Positions 55,285 to 64,000 of a DNA stretch of 64,000 bases are shown here, piece after piece. Position 1 is the stretch's first letter, and each line of letters starts with the position of its first letter. A model generated the notes under the pieces. That model saw only the letters and a program-made list of their open reading frames with translations. It had not been told where the DNA came from and searched no databases. The stretch is from Clusia tigrina (lineage: Eukaryota > Arthropoda > Insecta > Diptera > Clusiidae): contig OV050030.1 in the NCBI GenBank assembly GCA_920105625.2, forward strand, positions 184,454,315 through 184,518,314, given 5' to 3'. The translations under genes and the position numbers were made by a program.

Positions 55285-57553
55285 AAACGGCCATCCTGAC
55301 ATTTATGCTCACCTGATCTTAACATTGTTATTTTGGAGTTTTGTTAATATTATTTTCATCTACTATCCTATCACGACCATTGAACCATGGTTTTAAATTT
55401 GCTATCGCCCAAACTCCATTGTAAGGGGTACGGGACTGTTGAAAACCGCCTACATCATCCAGTAAATAGCAATCGTTTCGGAAACTGTTTGCTATTCTAT
55501 AGGGTCCGTTAAACTTGGGAATAAACTTTTTTGATACGCCTATGTGTGAATCAAAGTTAATTTCTCTTGTTTTGCTTTGGCTATTTGACGTATAGTTTCT
55601 AAATTCCTTGTAAATGCACCTTGCTCTCTTTCTATTAAATTTTCTTTGAGAGTATCTACAACTTTTCCTTTCTGTGGAACTCCGAAAAGCAAAACACTTG
55701 GGTGTTGATTAGTTGACCGATGGCACGTGTTATTCATTGTATGTTCAACTGTTTGTAAAGTTTTATCCCACTGTCCATTTTTCTTATTGTCTGACAATTT
55801 CGCTCCATCCTTCCTATTGTCTGACAATTTCGCTATCATTCCTATTGTTCTATTCACCCTTTCCACCTGTCCGTTTGCTTGCGGAGAAGCTGTTGCTATC
55901 TTTATGAGGTGTACGAGTATGTTATTTGCTTCTAAAAATTCTGCAAATTCATTTGAGTTAAAACAAGTTCCTCTATCGGGCACTATAGGCCTGCTATATG
56001 CTCTAAAATAATATTTTAATACCCCAATGGCTTCTTTCGACTTTGTAGTTTTTGCTGTGTATAATCTAACAAATTTTGTAAATCCGTCGATTATTGCTAG
56101 GACATGTTTTTTTGTGTTACCTGTGTCATTAATTGGTCTATAGTGATTAATTTGTAATGTTTCGAATGGAATATTACCTTTAGGGATGTTATGCAAATAA
56201 CCTTCCTGTTTACCATTTTTAGCCGAAAATGCGATAGAACTTAAACAGTTATTCTTAGGCTTTTCAGCTTATTTTGTCGAATATTGCTAAACCAATAACT
56301 TTTTGTAATTAACTCGGTCATCTTATCAATACCTACAAGTCCCATTTCATAATGGTATTTGTACAAAACATGTTCTTCCATGGCTTCAAGTACGTAGAAT
56401 AAGAGCAAATTGTCTTTTTTTATATTTTAACCCAATACGCATTTCATAGAAACTATTTTCTTTCGTTTGTAAATCTTCTCGTAACTTAGTTAAATTGTTG
56501 TCTTTCCCTTGACAAATGATTAAATTATCTTCAAATGTCTTTGTTTCTACTACTAATATATTTGTATTTCTACTCAGCGCATCAACATGTTGCATTCGTT
56601 TTCCTTCGCGGTGCTCTAAAATGTAATCGTAATTTTGAAGTTCCAAGGCCCATCTGGCGATCCTTGGATTTAATTCCTTTTTATTTAACGTCATTGTCAA
56701 CGAATTACAGTAAGTAATAATTTTGAATCTCTTACCTTGTAAGTATATTCTAAACCTTTTCAGAGCAATAATTATAGCCAACGTTTCTAATTCATAACTA
56801 TGATATTTTGATTCAGTTTCTGTTGTTCTTTTTGAAAAATAGAAAATTGGATGTAGTTTATTATCTTCTTTTCTTTGTAACAGAATTGCTCCAAAACCTA
56901 TTGAGCTGGCATCGCAATGTAACTTAGTTTCAGCAGTTGGGTCATAGAGTGCTAAAACTGGTGTTTCTGCTAATTTTTGCTTCAATAATTCAAACGTGTT
57001 TAAACTGAAATTTTTAATTTTTTATTTTTTTGTTAAATCATGTAAAGGTTTTGCTAAAATCGAAAAATCTTTTATAAAATGTCTAAAATATGAACATACT
57101 TCTAAGAAACTTTGAACCTCTTGAACCTTTCTGGGGATTGGAATAATTGTTACATTATTGTTATATTATATTTATAGCCTCTGTTCCTTTTTCATCGGCC
57201 TTGATTCTACTTCTAGAAATCGTGTATCGTAAATACTTTCCCTTTGTACTTAAAAATATATAAAGATAGCTGTCACGCTCTTTGGTTTACTATCAAGCTG
57301 TCGGGTAAAATATATTTTTCAAGTAAAACTAAGCAATTGAAATTATCAAAAGCTGTAAAAGATTGCTAATAAAATCTGGAACTATCACCTGAACAAAAAA
57401 TGAATATATATCAGGCTTGATTATTGCTCAAAACAACATTTTAAATTGTGTAGAGAACTTTCAACAGTAGCAAAAACAAAAAAAAATAGATAAGGTGTGA
57501 ACAAAGCAGCGTACCTCCTCACTCACAGCAATTCAGCGATTTGAGTGGATCGA

Positions 57554-58710
57554 ATGGCGGAGGATGAAATGGAAAGCGAAAAAAATAGAGCTTATTGTAA
57601 AAAATGCAAAAAAAAAGTGGATACAAGAGGTATTAAATGTGAAGGTCTATGCCAAACATGGTGGCATATTGACTGTATTAATTACACCGACGATGATTAT
57701 AATGCTATCATTTCTTTGAAAAACAAATGTTTTTGGGTCTGTGAAACAGACAAGAAAAAATTTAAGCAATGGTTGAAAGGGGAATCAAATTTAGAAAAAA
57801 TTTGCGCGGCAAACGAAGAAATAAAAAAAATCAAAGACAGTATAAGCGAAATAAAAACAGTTCTAAATACTATGGAAAAAAACAATAACAACAAACAACA
57901 AAAAATTCAAACATATGCAGAAGTGTTGACATCCAACGTAAACAAACCACAACCCAGCAAACCAATGAGCCAAAACAGGATTATAATTATACCAACACTA
58001 AACGGGCAAAACAGTATGGACACTGAAAAACAAATTAAAGCAAAAATTTTACCAGCAAAAATAAAAGTGGGAATTTCATCAATTAAACACATAAATAAAG
58101 GTGGAATCATGGTCACAACGGATGACACTAACGGAAGAGACAAGCTAGAAAATGAAATTAAACAGCAATTTACAGAAGGCTACATAATATCTGCTCCGAA
58201 AACAAAACTACCTAAAATATTCTTTTCGAACATAGATCACGAATACAATCAGGATGATCTCGTGGAAGAACTGGTGGCAACAAACCACTTCATAGAATCA
58301 AATGATACTATGAAGCTGGTACATAAATATCTGAATAAAAAACAAAATTGTGGAATTATATAGTTGAAGTCACTGGAGAGACACTGTCAAAAATGAACAA
58401 TAGATATATAATGCTCAACTACCGTGCGCGGTACGTAAAGGAATATGTGTCTGTGTTGCGATGCTTTAAATGCCAAAAATACCACCATCTTAGTAGCAAG
58501 TGCATGGGAGAGGAGGAATGCGGCTTATGTACAGAAAAACATGCAACAAAAACATGCAAAGTTACATGTAATTTTAAATGCATCAACTGCCTAAGGGCAA
58601 ATGAACATGGCGCAAACTTTCTGAGTGGTCATAAAGCTGGCGCAAACAATTGCAGCGTACATATTGCAAAGATAAGAGGCGAAAAAGAACAAATAAACTA
58701 CTCATCATGA
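57554..58710 (+). pseudogene. LINE P ORF1: PHD-type zinc finger, coiled coil, zinc knuckles; one frameshift
   Basis: ATG at 57554 (MAEDEMESEK). Residues about 14-60 form a PHD-like Cys/His cluster: CKKCKKK, CEGLCQTWWHIDC, and a distant CFWVC pair. A coiled-coil-like Lys/Glu-rich region follows (NEEIKKIKDSISEIKTVL), then a basic/neutral domain with IIIIPTLNGQN. Near 58345 the frame shifts by one base, apparently loss of one T in AAAATTGTGG. The next frame carries knuckles CFKCQKYHHLSSKC, CGLCTEKHATKTC and CINCLRANEHG with a last Cys near 58655. The stop TGA is at 58708-58710. The PHD and knuckles suggest nucleic-acid or chromatin binding. Confidence 0.85.
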
Positions 58711-61475
58711 TCGATAGTGCGCTATTAAAAATACTTTATGTCAATATCTGTAGTGTTCGTAACAAATTATTTGAACTAGAGCTCATGGTTAACAACCACA
58801 AAAATACAGATGTCGTAATTGTTGCAGAAACATGGCTCTACGAAAATGAAATTGGATCTTACAATCTACCAAATTATACGTCGATTCACAATTGCAGAAA
58901 CGGAAATCGTGGGGGTGGCACGGCGATTTTCATCAAGAATAACCTAAGCTACAATGAAATAAATAAAGAGGAGAAGTACAATCTTACAATCATTGAAATT
59001 ACGAATCTCAAGAAACCGCTTGTAATCGGCACGTTTTATAAAGCACCTAATGAAAATTGCAACGTATTTATTGATTTCATAGAAGACAAATTTCAAAACA
59101 ACAAAAGTTCCATATTCTTTGCAGACGTCAACATTAACCTTTTAGAACAGAATAACACAGTCACCAGGTATTCAGACTTAGTTCATAATAACGGTTATAC
59201 TTTTGTCAACAACACAATACCAACAAGACAAACAGACAGCTCAAACACACTGATTGACCACATTATCACAAACATTGACACCACACACAAAATATGTTAC
59301 GAACTAGAGGATACAGACATCACTGATCACAAATACACAACAGCAACAATAACTAATATATTACAAAAATAGGAGCCGATGAAATATCAGTTTATTCCTA
59401 GCATCAATTATGCAAAAATGTCAGAGTTAGTTGAAAGAAAATTAAACAGAACCGGAGCTACTGAGCTGGAGGATCTAGCAGAAATAATAAAAACAGCGAA
59501 GAATACTTGTACGAAATACATAAAAATAAGATCTCGAAGCAACAATTGGATCACGCCAGAACTCCAAAAAAAACTAAAGCTGAGACAAAAACTATACAAA
59601 GCATCGAAATCTAATCTTACGGATCAAAATAAAAAGGCAGAATATAAAAAAATAAAGCAGGAAGTGGATATTCTTATTAAAAAAACCAAAGAGCGACATA
59701 TAAACGTACAAATAGAAAAAGCTGGCAACAACTCAAGAAAACTCTGGAAGACAATAAACACAACTTTAAAAAATAAGACAAAAACAGCAACTACGTCAAG
59801 TGGCAATCATGAGCAGACATATCAGCACAAAAAACAAATAGCGAACAAATTCAACAAATACTTCAACGAGGCTGCAACAAACTTAGCAAAAAATAACATA
59901 GCAGCAAATACAACAATACCTAACGTAGTCAATCATAAATCTATTTTTGTAAAACCGGTTACACAAGAAGAAATACAAGAAATAATTACAAATCTTAACA
60001 GTAATGCAGCAAAAGGAATAGACGGAATATCTGTAAAGGATCTTCAGATACTTCAGCCAACAATAAACTCAATCTTGGTAAATATGATAAACAAGTGCTT
60101 CACAACAGGCGAATTCCCTACATACCTAAAAAAAGCCATCATAACACCGATATACAAAAAAGGAGCGAAAGATAAATGCGAAAACTACAGGCCAATTGCA
60201 GTACTCAATGCAATCAGCAAAGTTTTTGAAAAAGCTATTGATATAAGAATACAAAACTTTATTGATACAACAATAAAATTCGACAGTAATCAATTTGGTT
60301 TCCTAGCTAGCAGCGGTACAGAATCAGCAATTACGGCAACTATGGAAAAGATCTACGACGCTCTGGACGAAAAAAAAATTGTGGCGGCCACTTTCATAGA
60401 CCTGTCAAAAGCATTCGACCTTGTGGATCACGAAAAACTCCTTAATATCTTGAACGATATAGGTATACGTGGAGTGGCAAACAATTTGATACAATCATAT
60501 TTAAGCAATCGGCCTCATGCAGTAAAAAGAGATGGAGAGTACAGTGACGAACTAATAACCAAAATTGGTGTACCACAGGGTTCGATCCTTGGACCAAAAC
60601 TTTATCTACTGTACATAAACAACATTAGAAAATGCAGTTTTAATTCGGCGTACAATATCTACGCTGATGATACAAGTTTTCTAACAACAGCTATATCTAA
60701 AAAAGGTTTGGAGGATAAAGTAAACCAGGATATGAAGACTTATCATGAATGGGCTTGCGCAAATGGGCTCAGCATAAACATTGAGAAAACAAACTACATC
60801 GTCTCTCAACGACATAACAATACGGAAATAAACATAAAAGTAAAAATCAACGACACAGAAATAAAAAGAGTTCAGCACACGAAATACCTAGGAATGGTGA
60901 TAGACGAAAAACTAAACTATGAAGACCACATAAAGGGAATAAAAAATCACATAATTCCAATCATACGAGCGATCAAAAGACTTGGATCTATACCAGAAAA
61001 GGCAGCCAAGCTGATATACAACGGACATATTTTATCAAAAATAACATATAACATATGTAGCTGGAGTCAGTGCAGTAAATTCCAAATAGAACAAATCGGA
61101 AGGCTAATGAACAAAACAATCCGAATCCTCTTCAATAAAAACACATTTACATCAACAAAAGACCTGTACAAAATCACTAAACTAATGGACATCAACCAAC
61201 TTATATACACCGAAAAATGTAAATACATCTATAAAATAAAAAACAATCTACTCAAATCAAACATGATACTCACTACAAGAAACGCGATACATCAACATAA
61301 TACACGACAGAAAAATAACTTCAACATCCCAAAAGCAAGAACAACACAGCAAGTCAACAGCCTGAAACATAGCGCAATAAAACCATTCAACAACTTACCA
61401 GAAGAAATAAAAAATGCAGGAAACATCAATATCTTTAAGCAAAAACTTAAAAACTATGTTATGAATTTAAGATGA
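58707..61475 (+). pseudogene. LINE P ORF2: endonuclease and reverse transcriptase, one in-frame stop
   Basis: ATG at 58707 overlaps the ORF1 stop (ATGA). The whole 922-codon frame is open to 61473-61475 except one TAG at 59370-59372. Endonuclease: LYVNICSVRNK, VVIVAETWLYE (Glu), FFADVNINLL (the GDFN site, here ADVN), TLIDHIITN and DITDHKYT. RT: AAKGIDGISVKDLQ, YRPIAVLNAISKVFEKAI, ATFIDLSKAFDLVDHEKLL, GVPQGSILGPKLYLLY and IYADDTSFLTTA (about 60658) with both Asp. The thumb has TKYLGMVIDEKLNYEDHI. With one repair-size lesion this is the least decayed gene of the window. Confidence 0.92.
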
Positions 61476-61730
61476 ACAACTCAATGATTTAATCAATATG
61501 AAGTGATATCTCGCAATTTTATAGCTAAGAAAATTATTTACTAGTTTTAAATTATTTTTAATATTTTCTAACATCCTCTTATACACGGGTATTAATCCGT
61601 CTGAGGATTCCAGTAACTTCAATTTTATATTTATATTTAAAATCCAAAGATTAATTTTTGTTTTCTTTAAATTTAATCAGCTAAATATAAACATAAAACA
61701 ACTAAAAAAAAAACAAAAAAAAAAAAAAAA
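61476..61730 (+). other. LINE P 3' UTR and poly(A) tail
   Basis: AT-rich, no ORF. A compact GC-richer stretch at 61570-61612 (CCTCTTATACACGGG and CCGTCTGAGGATTCC) is the only distinct block. It ends in A runs at 61705-61730, directly before the Gypsy B target sequence. Confidence 0.8.
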
Positions 61731-62655
61731 ACTTGCACTTATCAATCCTTAACTATAAATTGTTTTCTACTAATTTCTTAAAAACTTCCCTTAGTATTGT
61801 AAAATGTCCTTTGTTGCAATCATGATATCATCCAAATATATAATGCCTTTTCCTTCCCTAATCATACCTGAAAAAATTTTGTTAACAAATCTCTGGAAAA
61901 CAGACGGCGCATTTCTTAGCCCAAACGGCATTCTTAGAAACTCAAACTGTCCTAATGGCGTAATAAAAGATGTATACTTAACCGAATCTTCATCCATAAA
62001 AACGTGGAAGAAACAATTTTTCAACTCTAATTTTGTGAAAAAGTTTCTATTCGCCAACCTGTCTAATAAGTCATCTATTAAGGGATTTGGATAGTTATCT
62101 TTTGCTGTAACTTTGTTAAGTGCCCGGTAATCCACACACATTTTCAGTTCCCCCGTCTTTTTCCTTACCAGTACAATCGGCGATACAAATTCTGATTCAC
62201 TTGGTTGTATAAAACCTTTCCCTAAATACTCATCTATCGTTTTTTGTAACTCTGATTTTTCAGAGTATGATAACCTTCGAGGAGGACAATTAAAAGGCTT
62301 AGGATTTTCTAAAACTAGCTCCATTTTGCTCTTTATCTTTGGTTCATTTGATCGTAAAGGTTTTACATAATTTTTCAAATATTTGGTCAAATAAAATTTT
62401 GTCTTTGTAAGCTATCACATCATTAATTTTGTATAGCTCTTCATCAAAAACATCTATTTTAAAAATTTGCCTATCAAAATTTGTTTCATCATATTGCTCT
62501 TTTATATTTTGGCCTTCAGTGTTGCTTACATTTTCTTCAAAATTAGCTTCGTTACCAATTAGTATTTTAGATCCAGTAATTTCCACAAAATCTCTCCGAA
62601 GGACAACAGATCCATGGCCCAGGACTCGTTCGCCACCACAATTAAATCTATACAT
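61731..62655 (-). pseudogene. Mirrored Gypsy B reverse transcriptase
   Basis: Minus-strand copy of the left RT, with KLELKNCFFHV and YLDDIMIATKD as in the left arm. A one-base change of frame near 62390 (TTTGTCTTTGTAAGC where the left arm reads through AAAGCCAAATTT) is private to this arm. LINE P sits just downstream in the RT/RNase H spacer. Confidence 0.83.
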
Positions 62656-64000
62656 ATTTTTTTAGTACTAAAATAGTATTTAATTGACCCAAAAATTTTT
62701 AGTACACTTTTATTTAACCCAAATATTTTTCGGCACCATTGACCTTTGAATTAAACTTATAGGGCTTCCGTAGTCTATCTGCAACCAAATTAATATTCTG
62801 CAACCAAATTAATATTTGTTTTATCTAAAATAGGTAATATATAAGACCTTACATAACTATTCTGCTGACTGGCAACCTTCTTCTTGTTTTGGGGGCTTTC
62901 CGAAACAAAATGGTGCATAGCTCCACAACCATAGCACGAACCTGGAAGACGTTTTGTCTTCTTGCACTCAGCCGCATAATGTCATAAGCAGTTGCAATTG
63001 AAGCATCTTGATTTTGTTTTTAAATCCTCTGACATAGGTGCAACAACTACATTCTGCCTTGTTAGCTCAACTTTGTTAAACGCCCGTAAAACGTCGCCTT
63101 TGTTCAAAAAACGGGAAGTCCTTCAATGAGATAGTCGACCATTTCTGCTTCGTCGATTAAAATATTACTTGCCAGTATGCATTTTTCAGTGAAGTAGTCG
63201 GCGAATGGATCACCAAACTTCCATTTTCTAGCTTCCAATTTTTTCCGTAGCGCTAGTTTAGTTTCATTTTTGCCAAAAAAACATCTCCATTTGTGACAAA
63301 AGTTGGTATGCTCTTTCGGTCACAAAGTTTGGTTTTGAATGCAACTACATTCGTTCCTTTCCACGCAACTTAGTTACTAACAGCGCGCGAACTTCATTGT
63401 CACTCATTTTGTTCACTTCTTTTATTGACTTCATTTGTGTAATCCACACTTGAAAACCTTCACCAACTTCATAGTGCGGCAGAAACTCTTTCCAAATGCC
63501 GAACGATAACTTGTTTTCATCGAAAAGATCACCTTGTGCACGCATTAGATTCTTCATCTTGGTTTCTGCGCTTACCTTATCTTTTGCCGTGATGCTTAAA
63601 TATTTGCCGTCATTTGTTGCTGCATTGGTTTCTGCGTTTGTCTTATCTTTTGTCGTTATGTTTAAATGTTCGCCGTTATTTGTTGCTGCATTGGTTTAGC
63701 GTTTGTCTTGTCTTTTGCCGTTATGTTTAAATGTTCGACGAAATTTGCCAATATATTTGCATTTTTGTTTCACTAAATTTGTTTCATCATTGGCCTTTAC
63801 TTTTGGTTCGTTTTTCACTAAATTTGTTGTTTTCATTTTTCTTGTTCGACACTGTGCCGCCCGTTTTAAGTACAGTTTCATCAATCATTGGACATTTTTC
63901 TCTTAAATCTGGAACTTCAGTATTCAAGCGTACAACCAGTGCACTTTTTGTACCGTGCGAAGGTAATTTAAGTTTTTGACACCACTCTCGCAATTGTTGA
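62656..64000 (-). pseudogene. Mirrored Gypsy B gag, runs off the window
   Basis: Minus-strand copy of 32124-33470. Knuckle region at about 62880-63010 (CYGCGAMHHF), capsid-like block 63557-63345, and the SAP-like start at 63993-63787. The ATG and 5' LTR are beyond 64000. Gag differs from the left arm at several positions, for example KNENNKF against KNEKNKF. Confidence 0.78.

Larger units (their letters stand above)
57254..61730 (+). mobile_element. LINE P: nearly intact non-LTR element, only in the right arm
   Basis: A 4.5-kb insertion in mirrored Gypsy B. It has a 5' UTR of about 300 bp, ORF1 (PHD finger, coiled coil, zinc knuckles), ORF2 (endonuclease, RT), a 3' UTR of about 230 bp and a long A tail at 61705-61730. 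The target read CTTAAGAACTTGC in the left arm. Here it is CTTAA / insert / ACTTGC, so no target duplication is seen and one G appears to be lost. RT motifs place it in the Jockey/CR1 group; the clade is not certain. The left arm lacks it, so it is younger than the palindrome. Confidence 0.92.
46795..64000 (-). repeat. Right arm of the giant palindrome (continues past window)
   Basis: Mirror of 46746-32124. Private changes are a 352-bp loss at 50178-50183 (with a 4-base filler TTGT), a 1,567-bp loss at 51425/51426, a 4.5-kb LINE at 57254-61730, and scattered substitutions. Confidence 0.97.
55055..64000 (-). mobile_element. Mirrored Gypsy B, interrupted by LINE P, leaves window
   Basis: The 3' LTR is at 55055-55284. 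Integrase is at 55540-56196 (with the same 30-bp duplication) and RNase H at 56386-56985. RT is split by LINE P into a part near 57000-57253 and 61731-62655. Gag is at 62800-63993 with the SAP-like start. The 5' LTR lies past 64000. Compared with the left copy, the RT N-terminal block has an extra frame change near 62390 that separates 61791-62390 from 62344-62655. Confidence 0.88.

Noticed and set aside
32124..64000. Palindrome as a pure assembly or amplification artefact
   Set aside because: The arms differ by a 4.5-kb insertion, two large deletions with distinct joints, frame changes and substitutions. A copied or hairpin read would give the same sequence in both arms. Long-read proof is still the decisive test.

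Overview
This window is a block of nested retrotransposons and repeats with no recognisable host gene. The organism is most probably an insect and a higher fly (Diptera). The evidence is the element content: BEL/Pao with an env-like gene, Ty3/Gypsy elements of mdg3-, mdg1/412- and 17.6/297-like type, Jockey-clade LINEs and R1-clade LINEs lying on ACAT-type microsatellites. Base composition is AT-rich. Almost every reading frame is broken, so most coding entries are pseudogenes. The setting looks like heterochromatin (pericentromeric or sex-linked), which is inference.

Layout. 1-12,219: the 3' half of a BEL/Pao element (integrase, env-like gene, 3' LTR) carries two copies of one Jockey-clade LINE in head-to-head orientation, 1-3,750 on minus and 4,299-8,971 on plus. 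The plus copy has an 11-bp target duplication and a poly(A)-like tail. 12,220-13,036: a 59-bp minisatellite of five units, then an ACATAT-type microsatellite. 13,037-19,310: an R1-clade LINE that is a chimera of two related elements with two RT regions, followed by another ACAT-type microsatellite. 19,436-43,415: a second R1-clade element whose parts are spread over 24 kb by later insertions. These are a 17.6/297-like Gypsy (about 19,690-25,999), a 1,283-bp solo LTR (26,976-28,258), a truncated Jockey-type LINE (28,759-30,226) and an mdg1/412-like Gypsy on minus (30,227-40,939). The last is itself split by an mdg3-like Gypsy (31,792-36,595) and by a 1.46-kb non-coding element (38,000-39,462). 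43,554-46,746: 5' LTR, primer-binding site, gag and half of pol of a second BEL/Pao copy.

At 46,747-46,794 the sequence turns back on itself. Everything from 32,124 to 46,746 is repeated in reverse complement from 46,795 to the window end, giving a giant palindrome with a 48-bp spacer. The arms are very similar but not identical. The right arm has lost 1,567 bp and 352 bp, and has gained a nearly intact 4.5-kb LINE (57,254-61,730) with a PHD-finger ORF1. These private changes show that the palindrome is old enough to have diverged, and argue against a simple assembly or amplification artefact.

The genes do not form a cellular pathway. They are gag, protease, RT, RNase H, integrase, endonuclease and env-like functions of separate elements. 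The most notable biology is structural: the fold-back duplication, the nesting order, target-site choice, and the chance that transcripts of the palindromes form long double-stranded RNA.
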